64,000 bases of DNA, from contig NZ_JBBYXK010000002.1 in the NCBI RefSeq assembly GCF_039655875.1, positions 496,001 through 560,000 of the forward strand. The letters run 5' to 3'. Position 1 is the stretch's first letter, and the number at the start of each line of letters is the position of its first letter. Positions 18,317-28,165 of this stretch are shown here, piece by piece. This stretch comes from Emcibacter sp. SYSU 3D8. Its GTDB lineage: Bacteria > Pseudomonadota > Alphaproteobacteria > SMXS01. The notes beneath the pieces are model-generated. The model ran no database searches. It saw only the letters and a list, made by a program, of their open reading frames with translations, and was not told where the DNA came from. The position numbers and the translations under genes are program-made.

Positions 18317-18511
18317 CCCACCTCCAAGGGACCGGTCCTCATAGACAGCTCGAACGTCCGCAGTGGGTTGTCGATTGCGGACAGTGCGCTTTGCCAACTA
18401 TGAATTCCAACAGCCGATCGAGCACGGGGACGTCCTCATTTCCGCGCCAGTTCGGCGACTTCGGCGTACCACCATGCTCGGGATGACAGCCGATTTAGGA
18501 GCCGCCACCGA

Positions 18512-20344
18512 TCAACCCGGCGATGCCGCCCCCGCCGTCCCTATCGTCAAAGCGGTGCAATAGCCCTTCCACCCTCCAAAGCCGGTGATGTCCTCGGCGC
18601 CGCGCACGGCCCATTCCTCGCAGAGGAAGCTCTTCACGCTGGTGCCGTCCTCCAGCTCGATGGTGCCGATGCCGAGCGGGCCGGGGATGCGGCCGACGAA
18701 GCGGCCGAAGGCGGCGTCGGTCAGGCGCCAGACCTCGATCTCCAGCCCCTTGCCCTTGAAGTCCGGATCGCGGATCAGCCCGGGCTTGGGCGGCGTGGTG
18801 TCGGGCAGCGCGAACAGCCGGTAGCTGCCGGCGGTGCGGCAGGCGCGCACGAATCGGGCGTCGAGTTCGGTGAGCTGGTGGTGCAGCGGCATGCCGCGCA
18901 GGTGGGCGCCGACCACGGCCAGGTCCACCCAGGCGGCGCCGGCCGGTTCGGCGACCAGCGAGCGGGCCGACAGCAGCTGGCCGGTGGCGCCGGCGCTCTC
19001 GACCAGCGCCCGGTGCAGCCGGTCGCCCAGCACGCCGAGCGCGTCGTCGGTGAAGGCCGGGCCGATCAGGGTCACGCCCAGCGGCAGGCCGTCGCGGCGC
19101 TTGCCGGCCGGCACGGCGAGGCCGCAGCAATCCAGCAGGTTCACGAAATTGGTGTAGAGGCCCAGATTGGCATTGTACTCGACCGGATTGGCCTCCATGT
19201 CCGCCACCGTGTAGGTGGTCGGGCAGGTGGGCAGCAGCATGAAGTCGAACTTTTCCCACTCGCGCGCCGCCACCCGTTCCAGCGCCTTCAGCCGGTATTG
19301 TCCCTCGAACCCATCGACGGCGCTGAACCGGCGGCCGCCCTGGATGATCTGGCGCACCACCGGATGCACCATCAAGGGGTTGTTGTTGAAGAAGGTCTGG
19401 ATCGCCGCCAGCCGCTCGGCCACCCACGGCCCGTCATAGAGCAGCGCGGCGGCGGCGCGGAAGGGCTGGTAATCGAAGGAAACCGCCTGCCCGCCCAGAC
19501 TGGCAAGCCGCTCGCAGGCGCGGTCGTAGAGGCCGGCAGCATCCCGGTCGCCCAGGAACTTGCGGTCTTCTTCCGCCAGCACGCCGAAGCGGAAGCCGCG
19601 CAGCGGAAGGGCTTTTGGCGTCATGGTCCGGCCATAGGGATCGTCGCCGTCATTGGCCGAGGCGATGCGCCGCACCCGGTTGCCGTCGCCCACATTGAGC
19701 GCGAACACGGTGACGCAATCGAGCGACCGGCACGCCGGCACCACGCCCGCCGTGCTGAGCAGGCCCTTGGTCGGCTTGACGCCGACGATGTTGTTGAGCG
19801 CCGCCGGCACCCGGCCCGACCCGGCCGTGTCGGTGCCGAGCGAGAACGAGACCATGCCCGAGGCAACGGCCACGGCAGAGCCCGAGCTGGAGCCGCCGGA
19901 GATATAGTCCTGGTCGAACACGCAGCGCGGCGCGCCATAGGGCGAGCGCGTGCCGTTGAGGCCGGTGGCGAACTGGTCCAGATTGGTCTTGCCGATGACG
20001 AGGGCGCCGGCGTCGAGCAGGCGTTGCACCGCCGTGGCGTTCTCCCAGGGCTGGTAGGCGTAGTCGGGGCAGGCCGCCGTGGTCGGCAGGCCGGCCACGT
20101 CGATGTTGTCCTTCACCGCGAACGGGATCCCGTAGAGCGGCAACCCGTCGACGCCCTCGGGCCGCGCGGCCACCGCCCGAGCCTTGTTCAGCGCCTCCTC
20201 GCGCGGGAACAGGCTGATCCACACCGCCTTGTCGGGCCAAGCCTCGATCCGGTCATAGACCTCGGCGATCACCGCCTCGGGCGTGGTGTGGCCCTCGCGA
20301 TAGGCGGCAAGGAGGTCTTCGATCTGAAACGATGACAAGGGCAT
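18512..20344 (-). CDS. atzF: Allophanate hydrolase
   Basis: 610-residue amidase-signature enzyme that splits allophanate to two ammonia and CO2, last step of the guanidine/urea carboxylase route. Catalytic Lys78 lies in FAVKDNIDVAG, the Ser-rich loop GGSSSGSA is at 151-157, and the nucleophile is Ser176 of GTDTAGSGRVPA. A C-terminal allophanate-hydrolase domain (about 465-610) is present. The ATG overlaps the carboxylase stop by one base (TGATG); a longer upstream frame is a shadow. After the usual GFGGWKGY ending there are about 14 unusual residues, and the 195 bases beyond carry no gene, so the 3' end may have been changed when the neighbouring low-GC module arrived. Confidence 0.94.
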   Translation of the reverse strand: MPLSSFQIEDLLAAYREGHTTPEAVIAEVYDRIEAWPDKAVWISLFPREEALNKARAVAARPEGVDGLPLYGIPFAVKDNIDVAGLPTTAACPDYAYQPWENATAVQRLLDAGALVIGKTNLDQFATGLNGTRSPYGAPRCVFDQDYISGGSSSGSAVAVASGMVSFSLGTDTAGSGRVPAALNNIVGVKPTKGLLSTAGVVPACRSLDCVTVFALNVGDGNRVRRIASANDGDDPYGRTMTPKALPLRGFRFGVLAEEDRKFLGDRDAAGLYDRACERLASLGGQAVSFDYQPFRAAAALLYDGPWVAERLAAIQTFFNNNPLMVHPVVRQIIQGGRRFSAVDGFEGQYRLKALERVAAREWEKFDFMLLPTCPTTYTVADMEANPVEYNANLGLYTNFVNLLDCCGLAVPAGKRRDGLPLGVTLIGPAFTDDALGVLGDRLHRALVESAGATGQLLSARSLVAEPAGAAWVDLAVVGAHLRGMPLHHQLTELDARFVRACRTAGSYRLFALPDTTPPKPGLIRDPDFKGKGLEIEVWRLTDAAFGRFVGRIPGPLGIGTIELEDGTSVKSFLCEEWAVRGAEDITGFGGWKGYCTALTIGTAGAASPG

Positions 20345-23300
20345 CAGGCGGCCTTCAATACGGCGACGACCTGTCCCGCCTGCACGGGACGGCCGGGTTG
20401 ACAGCGATATTCGCTGACCACGCCCGCAACCGGGGCAATGATGGCCAGCTCCATCTTCATGGATTCGACGATGACCAGGGTGTCGCCGGCCTCGACCGAC
20501 TGGCCCGGCTCGGCGACCAGCTTCCAGACATTGCCGGGGACGTGGGATTCGACGCCCACCGATCCTTCCGGCAGCGCGGCCTCGTCGGGAATGGCGGCGA
20601 CGGTCTCCTCGCCCACATAGGTGGCGAGGCCCTGCTCGGCCCAGCGCTGGCGCTCGGCCTCGAACGCCGACTGTTGCGTCGCCTTGAAAGCGGCAATGCC
20701 GTCGGCGTTGGCATCGAGAAAATGCGTGTATTCCTTGAGGCTGAAGCTGGTCTCCTCGATGTCGACCTTGTAGCGGCCATGGGGAAAGTCGGCGCGGGCC
20801 TCCAGCAGCGCGTCGGCCGACACCGGAAAGAACCGGATCTGGTCGAAATACCGGAGCAGCCACGGCACTTTGGGCTCGAACGGCTTCGGCTGGCGCCAGG
20901 TGTTCCACACCTGGATGGTGCGGCCGACCAGCTGGTAGCCGCCCGGCCCTTCCATGCCGTAGATGCACAGATAGGCGCCGCCGATGCCGACCGCGTTCTC
21001 CGGCGTCCAGGTGCGCGCCGGATTGTACTTGGTGGTGACCAGCCGGTGGCGCGGATCGACCGGCGTGGCGACGGGCGCGCCCAGATAGACGTCGCCCAGG
21101 CCGAGCACCATGTAGCTGGCGTCGAAGAACAGCTTGTAGACGTCGTCGACGCTATCGAGCCCGTTGATCCGGCGGATGAACTCGATGTTGGACGGGCACC
21201 ACGGCGCGTCGGGCCGCACCAGCTCCATGTATTTTTGCGCCGCAAGCTGCGCCTGGTCGTCGTTCCACGACAGCGGCAGATGGACAATGCGCGACGGCAC
21301 CCGCATATCCTTGGCGTCGGGCAGGCTCACTTCCAGCGCCTTCAGGCCGTCCAGCAGCTTGCCCAGCGGCAGGGCGATGCTGTCGTAATGGATCTGCAGC
21401 GAGCGGATGCCCGGTGTCAGGTCGATAATGCCGGGCCAGTTCTCGGCTTCGATGGCCTGCATCAGCGCGTGGACCCGCATGCGCAGCGCGATGTCGAGCA
21501 CCAGCGGGCCGTATTCCACCAGCAGGTAGGAATCGCCGGCCGCGCGGTAGCACACCGGCACGTTATCCTCGGAATAACGCTCCAGAACGGCGTCCCGGTG
21601 ATGGGTGACCGGCGCCACGACCGGCGGCGGCGCGGCCAGGTTCATCACCGCCGCGTCCTGCGCCCTTCGCAGCGCCGCGGCCTCTTCCAGCTCCAGCCGC
21701 CGGAACCGCACCTTGTCGCCCGGCTTGAGCTGTCCGGTCTTCCACAATTCGGCATCCACGATCACCGCCGGGCAGACAAAGCCGCCCAGGCTGGGGCCGT
21801 CGGGGCCGAGGATGATCGGCATGTCGCCGGTAAAGTCGACGGCGCCGATGGCGTAGGCATTGTCATGGATGTTGGACGGATGCAGGCCCGCCTCGCCGCC
21901 GTCGGCCCGCGCCCATTGCGGCTTCGGCCCGATCAGCCGCACGCCGGTGCGCGAGGAGTTGAAGTGCACCTCGTATTCCGCCGCGAAGAAGGTCTCGATG
22001 TCGGCTTCGGTAAAGAAATCGGGTGCACCGTGCGGGCCGTAGAGCACGCCGATCTCCCAGGTCCGCGTCAGCGGCGGCAGCGCATCGGCGCGCAGCGTCT
22101 GGGGAACAGGAGCAACGTCCGTGCCGCTCAGCCGGAGCACGTCGCCGGTGCGCAAGGTGCCGGTGGCATGGCCGCCGAAGCCGCCCAGCCCGAAGGTAGC
22201 GCCCGAGCCCAGATAGTCGGGCACGTCGAAGCCGCCCGCGACCGCCAGGTAGGCCCGGTTGCCGGGTCCCTCGATGCCGCCGATGGCGAGGGTCTGCCCG
22301 GCTTTCACCGTCAGCGTCCGCCACCAGGCGACCGGCTCGCCGTCGAGCGCCGCCTTCATCTTCGCCCCGCCCAGCGCGATGACCGCGTCGCAGCCGAAGC
22401 GCAGGGTCGGGCCCGTGAGCGTGATCTCGAGGCCCGGCGCGCCTTCGTCATTGCCGACCAGCCGGTTGGCGAGGCGGAAGGAGAACGCGTCCATAGGGCC
22501 GCTCGGCGGCACGCCGACATTCCAGTAGCCGATGCGGCCGGGCCAGTCCTGGATGCTCGACTGGGCGCCGGGCGCCAGCACCTCGACCGACTTCGACACG
22601 AACGGGAACGACTTCAAGGTCGCCGTGATCGCCTTGCCGTCGCGGAATACCTGTGACCGGGCGATCTCGCGAAGATAGGCCAGATTGGTCTCGATGCCGT
22701 AAAGGGCGGACTTGTCGAGCGCGTCGGCCAGCTTCTCGACCGCGGCGGCGCGGGTCGGGCCGGAGACGATCAGCTTGGCCAGCATGGGATCGTAATAGGG
22801 CGGCACCTCGGTGCCGGACTCCACCCAGCCATCCACACGCGCCGAGCAGGGGAATGTCACCTGGGTCAACCGGCCGGCGCTGGGACGGAAATCCTTGGCG
22901 GGGTCTTCGGCGTAGATCCGCACCTCGATGGCCGCACCCTTCGGCTCGGGCACGTCCAGCGACAGTGTCTCGCCGGCCGCCTGGCGCACCATCCATTCCA
23001 CCAGATCGACGCCGAACACCTCTTCGGTGACGCAATGCTCGACCTGCAGCCGGGTATTGACCTCGAGAAAGTAGAAGGCCTCGGCGTCGACATCGTAGAC
23101 GAACTCGACGGTGCCGGCGGATTCGTAGTCGACGGTCTTGCCCAGCGCGACCGCGGCGGCGTGCAGGTCGAGGCGATTCCGGGCCGACAGGTTCGGCGCG
23201 GGGGTTTCCTCGACCACCTTCTGGTTGCGCCGCTGGAGTGAGCAGTCGCGTTCGCCCAGGGCAACCACATTGCCCTTGCCGTCACCGAAGACCTGCACCT

Positions 23301-23925
23301 CGATGTGCCGCGCCCGCGAGACGAATTTCTCGATGAACAGGCCCGCGTCGCCGAAATTGTTCTGGCTGAGGCGCTTCACTTCCTCGTAGCGGGCGCTGAG
23401 TTCAGCCTCGCCGTGGCACAGTTGCATGCCGATGCCGCCGCCGCCCGCCGTGCTCTTGAGCATGACCGGATAGCCGATTTCAGCCGCGGCGCGCATCGCT
23501 TCGCCGACGTCGGCCAGCAGGCCGGTGCCGGGAAGGAGCGGCACGCCGCTTCTCTCCGCGATCTCGCGCGCCGTGTGCTTCAGGCCGAATGCGCGCATGT
23601 GGTCCGCGCTCGGACCGATGAAGCGGACGCCATGAAGATCGAGCGTCTCGGCAAAGCCGGGGTTCTCGCTGAGGAAACCATAGCCGGGATGCACCGCCTC
23701 GGCGCCGGTCGCGGTGCACGCGTCGATGATGGCCTGCTGGTCAAGGTAGCTTTGGGCGGCGGGCGCCGGACCGATGCGGACCGCCTCGTCGGCCATCAGC
23801 ACGTGGCGCGCATGGCGGTCGGCGTCGGAATAGACGGCGACCGAGCCGACGCCCATGCGGCGCAGGGTACGGATGATCCGGCAGGCGATTTCGCCTCGGT
23901 TGGCGATCAGGACCTTGTTGAACAT
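20344..23925 (-). CDS. Guanidine (urea-type) carboxylase, biotin-dependent
   Basis: 1193 residues in the order biotin carboxylase (about 1-450; MFNKVLIANRGEIACRI, HPGYGFLSENPGFAETL), KipI/KipA-like carboxyltransferase (about 470-1080) and biotinyl domain with ESMKMELAI (biotin on Lys1157). It carboxylates urea to allophanate or guanidine to carboxyguanidine with ATP and bicarbonate. Many 'urea carboxylases' preceded by a guanidine-I riboswitch and linked to UAAP1/2 genes are known to prefer guanidine, and both markers are present here, so guanidine is the inferred substrate. I did not locate the Asp/Asn residue that is reported to separate the two groups. Confidence 0.92.
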   Translation of the reverse strand: MFNKVLIANRGEIACRIIRTLRRMGVGSVAVYSDADRHARHVLMADEAVRIGPAPAAQSYLDQQAIIDACTATGAEAVHPGYGFLSENPGFAETLDLHGVRFIGPSADHMRAFGLKHTAREIAERSGVPLLPGTGLLADVGEAMRAAAEIGYPVMLKSTAGGGGIGMQLCHGEAELSARYEEVKRLSQNNFGDAGLFIEKFVSRARHIEVQVFGDGKGNVVALGERDCSLQRRNQKVVEETPAPNLSARNRLDLHAAAVALGKTVDYESAGTVEFVYDVDAEAFYFLEVNTRLQVEHCVTEEVFGVDLVEWMVRQAAGETLSLDVPEPKGAAIEVRIYAEDPAKDFRPSAGRLTQVTFPCSARVDGWVESGTEVPPYYDPMLAKLIVSGPTRAAAVEKLADALDKSALYGIETNLAYLREIARSQVFRDGKAITATLKSFPFVSKSVEVLAPGAQSSIQDWPGRIGYWNVGVPPSGPMDAFSFRLANRLVGNDEGAPGLEITLTGPTLRFGCDAVIALGGAKMKAALDGEPVAWWRTLTVKAGQTLAIGGIEGPGNRAYLAVAGGFDVPDYLGSGATFGLGGFGGHATGTLRTGDVLRLSGTDVAPVPQTLRADALPPLTRTWEIGVLYGPHGAPDFFTEADIETFFAAEYEVHFNSSRTGVRLIGPKPQWARADGGEAGLHPSNIHDNAYAIGAVDFTGDMPIILGPDGPSLGGFVCPAVIVDAELWKTGQLKPGDKVRFRRLELEEAAALRRAQDAAVMNLAAPPPVVAPVTHHRDAVLERYSEDNVPVCYRAAGDSYLLVEYGPLVLDIALRMRVHALMQAIEAENWPGIIDLTPGIRSLQIHYDSIALPLGKLLDGLKALEVSLPDAKDMRVPSRIVHLPLSWNDDQAQLAAQKYMELVRPDAPWCPSNIEFIRRINGLDSVDDVYKLFFDASYMVLGLGDVYLGAPVATPVDPRHRLVTTKYNPARTWTPENAVGIGGAYLCIYGMEGPGGYQLVGRTIQVWNTWRQPKPFEPKVPWLLRYFDQIRFFPVSADALLEARADFPHGRYKVDIEETSFSLKEYTHFLDANADGIAAFKATQQSAFEAERQRWAEQGLATYVGEETVAAIPDEAALPEGSVGVESHVPGNVWKLVAEPGQSVEAGDTLVIVESMKMELAIIAPVAGVVSEYRCQPGRPVQAGQVVAVLKAA

Positions 23926-23926
23926 G

Positions 23927-24562
23927 TCACGCCGCGTCCCAGATCAGCACGCGGATCGGCGTGGGATTGAAGCCGTTGCAGGGATTGTTCACCTGCGGGC
24001 AATTGGAGATCACCACCAGCACGTCCATGGCCGCCTCCAGATCGACATAGCCCAGCGGCTCGGAGATGCCGTCGTCGATGTTGACCTCGCCGTCCGGACT
24101 GATCGGCACATTCATGAAGAAGTTGATGTTGCCGACGATGTCCCGCTTGGACATGCCGTATTTCGAGACCTCGAGCAGGAAGTTCTCGCGGCAGGCATGC
24201 ATGTATCTGGTCTGGTGGCCGAACCGCACGGTGTTGCTCTCGCATGAGCAGGCGCCGGCCGAGGTGTCGTGGCGGCCGCAGGTGTCGGCGACCAGCGTCG
24301 CCATCACGTTGCCCTCGTTGGACATCAGCGCCGTCCCCGCCTCGATATAGGCGGCGCCCTGGGCTGTCAGCGTGTCCTGGGCGCTGTACCGCTCGGTGGT
24401 GTTGTGGGCGTTGTAGAGAATGGTGTCGACGGCCTGCTGGCTTTCCAGGTCGACGATGCGCAGCACCTGGCCCTGCTTCACGACACCCGACCACGGCTTC
24501 TGGGCGGGAATGACGAAATCGTAGGCAGCAGCCGCGTAATCACGCTCGATGAACTTTGTCAT
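23927..24562 (-). CDS. Carboxyguanidine deiminase subunit (urea carboxylase-associated protein 2, DUF1989)
   Basis: 211-residue DUF1989 protein. It has the family Cys/His cluster ADTCGRHDTSAGACSCESN, the MHACRENFLLE stretch, and the closing SNCPQVNNPCNGFNPTPIRV. Proteins of this type, once named urea carboxylase-associated, form with their partner the CgdAB enzyme that deiminates carboxyguanidine to allophanate and ammonia, explaining how guanidine carboxylase feeds allophanate hydrolase. The ATG at 24562 follows a GGAGG site; the longer frame upstream is out of register with the family start. One base separates it from the carboxylase gene. Confidence 0.87.
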   Translation of the reverse strand: MTKFIERDYAAAAYDFVIPAQKPWSGVVKQGQVLRIVDLESQQAVDTILYNAHNTTERYSAQDTLTAQGAAYIEAGTALMSNEGNVMATLVADTCGRHDTSAGACSCESNTVRFGHQTRYMHACRENFLLEVSKYGMSKRDIVGNINFFMNVPISPDGEVNIDDGISEPLGYVDLEAAMDVLVVISNCPQVNNPCNGFNPTPIRVLIWDAA

Positions 24563-24572
24563 GTCCGCCTCC

Positions 24573-25400
24573 CTATGCCTTGCCGTCGAACAGCGGATCG
24601 GTGTTCTCGAAGCCTCGTATGGCTTCCTCCGTCGCCGTGCGGCAGAGGTCGTCGTCGCCGGGGCCGGGCGACCTCCAGACGATCGCCTCGACGGCTTTAG
24701 GCGCATAGACCGGCGATGGATCGAGCGGGTGCGGGCAATTGGACAACACCGCCAGCACGTTCATCTCGGCGCGCAAATCCACATAATCGCCGGCCTTGTC
24801 GTGACCACCGGCCCAGGTGAAGCGGCCATCCTCGCCGACCCTGACGCCGGCGAAGAAGGTGACGCATGGCGGCACGTCCTTGACGCCCATGCCGTGCTTG
24901 CCCGCCGCCAGCCGGAAATTGTCGCGGCTGTTCCGCAAGGTGTCGTCACCGTATTTGCGGACGTTGCTGAACGGCGTCGAGCCGCCCGCGATAAAATCGT
25001 GCCGGCCCGCCGCCGTGTCATCGGTGATCGACATCAACACCCGGCCCATGTCGGAAAACAGCACCCGGCCCTTCGACAAATTGGCGTGCCATTGCACCTT
25101 GACGGTGTCGCCGGCGTTGTAGCGCTCGCTGGTATCGTCGATGTTCCAGAACAGCGCCGACACGCTGCCGGTGCCGCCATTGACGATGCGCAGGGTTTGC
25201 CCGCGCGGGATCACCATGCCCCAGTACCAGCCGCCGGGGATGATTTCCCGGTGGACGACCTTCCTGGGCTTGATGCGTGCGGGGTTGGATGGTTCCTGCG
25301 CCGCCTGGGCGAGACGCGGCGACATGTCGTGGGCGCCGGCCCTCAGTTGCTCGTAGCGGCGGCGGAATTCCTCCGGGGTGGCCTGGTCTGGCGCGGTCAT
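24573..25400 (-). CDS. Carboxyguanidine deiminase subunit (urea carboxylase-associated protein 1, DUF1989)
   Basis: 275-residue paralogue of the downstream DUF1989 protein, with the matching segments QTLRIVNGGTGSVSALFWN, SITDDTAAGRHDFIAG and SNCPHPLDPSPVYAPKAVE, and an N-terminal extension of about 60 residues. The Cys cluster seen in the partner is not preserved here (AAGRHD without the two following Cys), so the subunits are probably not equivalent and the metal or active site may lie mainly in the other. Start at the ATG at 25400 (GGAGG six bases before). Ten bases from the partner gene; same operon. Confidence 0.85.
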   Translation of the reverse strand: MTAPDQATPEEFRRRYEQLRAGAHDMSPRLAQAAQEPSNPARIKPRKVVHREIIPGGWYWGMVIPRGQTLRIVNGGTGSVSALFWNIDDTSERYNAGDTVKVQWHANLSKGRVLFSDMGRVLMSITDDTAAGRHDFIAGGSTPFSNVRKYGDDTLRNSRDNFRLAAGKHGMGVKDVPPCVTFFAGVRVGEDGRFTWAGGHDKAGDYVDLRAEMNVLAVLSNCPHPLDPSPVYAPKAVEAIVWRSPGPGDDDLCRTATEEAIRGFENTDPLFDGKA

Positions 25401-25410
25401 GATGTCCTCC

Positions 25411-26229
25411 TTATTGACCGACGCCGGGCCGTCCCGGCAAAGCCTCGAGCTCGTCGAGCAGGTGGGTCGTCCCACCCGAGGCAGTGTGCGTGTCTGATAC
25501 GGGGTATTTCGGCGGCCAGACGGCCAGATCATGGGTGATGGTGGCGCCGTAGCGTTCGCGTTCCTCGGGCCGGTTGCGAAGCCGGTCGAAGGCGATGACC
25601 CGGGTGCCGAGATGAAACGCCTCGGACAGGTCGTGGGTGACCATGAACACGGTCATCCGGGTTTCGCGCCACAGCTTCAGCATCAGCACGTGGATCTCGG
25701 CGCGGATGCCCGGATCGAGCGCGCCGAACGGCTCGTCCAGCAGCAGGATGCGCGGCCGCTTGACCAGCGCCTGGGCAATGGCGAGGCGCTGCTGCATGCC
25801 GCCCGACAGCTGGCTGGGATAAAGGTTGATGAAATCGCCCAGCCCGACGGCGGTCAGCATTTCGGTCGCCTCGTCGCGGGCTTTCCGCTTCGCCTTGCCG
25901 AACAGCATGCCCAGGAATGGCGCGGCGGCGAATTCCATGCCCAGCATCACGTTCTCCAGCACCGTCAGGTGCGGAAACACGGAATAGCGCTGGAACACCA
26001 CACCCCGATCGGCGGTGGGCTCATCGGGGAGACGCTCGCCCTCGACCAGGATGTCGCCCCTGGTGGGCGTCTCCGCCGAGAGCAGCATGCGCAGGAAGGT
26101 GGACTTGCCGCAGCCGGAGGGGCCGACCAGCGACACGAAGGAATGGGGCTCGACCTCGAGCGACACCTGCTCGAGCACGATGCGCCCGTCATATTCTTTC
26201 CAGACGTTCTGGACGCTGACGGCGGTCAT
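25411..26229 (-). CDS. ABC transporter ATP-binding protein, guanidine/urea-carboxylase-linked
   Basis: 272-residue ATPase of the nitrate/sulfonate/taurine class. Walker A is GPSGCGKSTFLRM (near residue 40), the signature is LSGGMQQRLAIAQAL, Walker B is ILLLDEPFGALD and the switch is VTHDLSEAF. The ATG at 26229 overlaps the permease stop by one base; the longer in-frame reading runs through the permease gene in another frame and is a shadow. With the next two genes it forms a complete importer, expected to bring guanidine or a guanidino compound into the cell. Confidence 0.92.
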   Translation of the reverse strand: MTAVSVQNVWKEYDGRIVLEQVSLEVEPHSFVSLVGPSGCGKSTFLRMLLSAETPTRGDILVEGERLPDEPTADRGVVFQRYSVFPHLTVLENVMLGMEFAAAPFLGMLFGKAKRKARDEATEMLTAVGLGDFINLYPSQLSGGMQQRLAIAQALVKRPRILLLDEPFGALDPGIRAEIHVLMLKLWRETRMTVFMVTHDLSEAFHLGTRVIAFDRLRNRPEERERYGATITHDLAVWPPKYPVSDTHTASGGTTHLLDELEALPGRPGVGQ

Positions 26230-27086
26230 CAGCTTCTCCCCTGCGCGAACCAGGGATAGGCCTTGCGCTGCAACCGCCGCAGACCGAAATCGAGGGCGAA
26301 GGCGAGCAGGGTGATCCAGGCCACATAAGGCAGGATCGTATCCATGGCGAGATAACGCCTGAGCAGGAAGATGCGGTAGCCGAGACCCGCCTGGGAGGCG
26401 ATGGCTTCCGCCGCGATCAGGAACAGCCAGGCCGAGCACAGTGACAGCCTGACCGAATCGATCAGTCTGGGCATCATCTGCGGCACGACCACGCGCAGGG
26501 CGATCTGCCACGTCGAGGCGCCGAGCGTCTGGGCCTTCACCATCAACTCCCTCGGCATCTCGTCGACCCGAAGGATCATGTCCCGCATCACCACGGGCGC
26601 GACGCCAATGACGATGAGCGCCACCTTGGACGTCTCGCCCAGCCCGAAGATGATGAACAGGATCGGCAGGATGGCGAGCGGCGGGATCATCGCGATGACC
26701 CCGACGAAGCCATTGAAAGTGGTCCGCATATAGGGCACCAGGCCGATGGCGATGCCGAATACCCCGGCCATCACCGTGGCGATGGCCAGCCCGGCCAGCA
26801 ATCGGGCAAGGCTGGCCGCGGTGTCGACCCACAAAAGCACGTCACCGGTTCGTGGATCGGCCTCGAACGCCATGCGGGCGAAGCCGGCGCCGATAGACGC
26901 GAGCGACGGCAGCAGCTTGTCGTCAGGGTTGATGGCAAGCCGGGCCGCCGATGCGAAAAGGTAGGCGAGCAGCAGCAGAATGAAGGGGAGCGCCGCCAGG
27001 AACAGCGCCGTACCCCGCGTCGGATAGACATTGATCATGCGCTTGCGCTTGACCGGTCTGCCGCCCGCCGTCGCGTCCATCGTCAC
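26229..27086 (-). CDS. ABC transporter permease, guanidine/urea-carboxylase-linked
   Basis: 285-residue inner-membrane permease of the SsuC/TauC type. About six hydrophobic helices are visible, beginning with TALFLAALPFILLLLAYLF, and the EAA loop that contacts the ATPase reads AQTLGASTWQIALRVVVPQMMPRLID. It is one base overlapped with the ATPase start and starts four bases after the binding-protein stop. An internal Met at residue 3 is an alternative start. The full transporter is typical of operons classed as 'urea carboxylase region' transporters. Confidence 0.92.
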   Translation of the reverse strand: MTMDATAGGRPVKRKRMINVYPTRGTALFLAALPFILLLLAYLFASAARLAINPDDKLLPSLASIGAGFARMAFEADPRTGDVLLWVDTAASLARLLAGLAIATVMAGVFGIAIGLVPYMRTTFNGFVGVIAMIPPLAILPILFIIFGLGETSKVALIVIGVAPVVMRDMILRVDEMPRELMVKAQTLGASTWQIALRVVVPQMMPRLIDSVRLSLCSAWLFLIAAEAIASQAGLGYRIFLLRRYLAMDTILPYVAWITLLAFALDFGLRRLQRKAYPWFAQGRS

Positions 27087-27090
27087 GTCC

Positions 27091-28161
27091 TTATTCGGCC
27101 TTGGCGGCTTCGTTCATATAGGCGGCGGTGAAGCGGAACTTCACATTGTCCTTGTCGCCCAGCACCTTGCCGTCGGGGAAGGCGATGCCCACCACGTCGG
27201 CGCTGGCCGCGCCCTGGCCCAGCAGGCCGTGCGAGAACAGGAAGTTCCGCACCAGGTCCATGGTCTTGTAGAGGGTGCCGCCCATGGTGAACGAGGTGGC
27301 TTCCGCAGGCTTGTAGAACATGCGCGTGGTGGCAAGCTGCGCATCGTAGCCGGCCAGGTCGGTGCCCGAGGCCTTGCCCATGGCCTCGCGGGCGGCCTTA
27401 CCTTCGGGCGTGTCCGAGCTCATGATCTTCATGGTCTCGTACCACGCGCCGGTCAGCGCGCGCCCGAAGTTGGGATTATCCTTCAGGGTTTGGGTATTGA
27501 CCACCGAAAGGTCCATGATCTCGCCGGGGATCTGGGCGGAATCGAAGACCTTGTGAGCATTGCTGTCGGCAAGAATCTCGGCAACCAGCGGGTTCCAGGT
27601 GACCACAGACGTCACGTCACTGGTTTTCCAGGCCGCCACCATGTCGGCGTCCGAGGTGTTGACCACGGTGACGTCCTTCTCGGCCTTGTCGATGGATTGC
27701 AAGGCGCGGGCCAGCAGATAATGCGACACCGACAGCTCGACCAGGTTCACCTTCTGGCCGACGATGTCTGGCAGCTTGGTCTTGCCCTTGAGGATGAGCG
27801 CATCGTTGCCGTTGGAGAAATCGCCGACGATCAGCGCCGTGGTGTCGACGCCGCCGACCGACGGGATGGCGAGCGTGTCCATATTGGTGGCGACGACGCC
27901 GTCATAGGCGCCGGCGGTATATTGGTTGATCGATTCCACGTAGTCGTTGAACTGCACCACCTCGATCTTGATGCCGTATTTGTCGGCCCATTTCTTGACG
28001 ATGCCCTGATCGGCGGCCCAGCCCCATGGCATCCAGCCGGCGTAGATCGACCACGCGAACTTGAATTCGGTTTTCTTGGCGGCGCTTGCCGGTGCGGCAA
28101 AGGCCGTCAGCGTCATGGCGGCGATCGCCAGCGCGGCGATGAACCTGGATGTTTTCTGCAT
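27091..28161 (-). CDS. ABC transporter periplasmic substrate-binding protein, guanidine/urea-carboxylase-linked
   Basis: 356 residues with a Sec signal peptide (MQKTSRFIAALAIAAMTLTA, cleavage likely after AFAAPASA), then a NitT/TauT-like binding fold. The mature start KKTEFKFAWSIYAGWMPWGW is typical of the binding proteins encoded next to urea/guanidine carboxylases. First gene of the operon; its GGAGG ribosome site (28171-28175) is nine bases from the ATG and is embedded in a sequence that can be sequestered by the riboswitch expression platform. Ligand not shown by the sequence; guanidine is inferred from the riboswitch and enzymes. Confidence 0.93.
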   Translation of the reverse strand: MQKTSRFIAALAIAAMTLTAFAAPASAAKKTEFKFAWSIYAGWMPWGWAADQGIVKKWADKYGIKIEVVQFNDYVESINQYTAGAYDGVVATNMDTLAIPSVGGVDTTALIVGDFSNGNDALILKGKTKLPDIVGQKVNLVELSVSHYLLARALQSIDKAEKDVTVVNTSDADMVAAWKTSDVTSVVTWNPLVAEILADSNAHKVFDSAQIPGEIMDLSVVNTQTLKDNPNFGRALTGAWYETMKIMSSDTPEGKAAREAMGKASGTDLAGYDAQLATTRMFYKPAEATSFTMGGTLYKTMDLVRNFLFSHGLLGQGAASADVVGIAFPDGKVLGDKDNVKFRFTAAYMNEAAKAE

Positions 28162-28165
28162 AGTT

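Noticed and set aside
20332-22656. A long plus-strand frame opposite the carboxylase gene
   Set aside because: No domain, composition of a shadow, and it is wholly antisense to a clear carboxylase.
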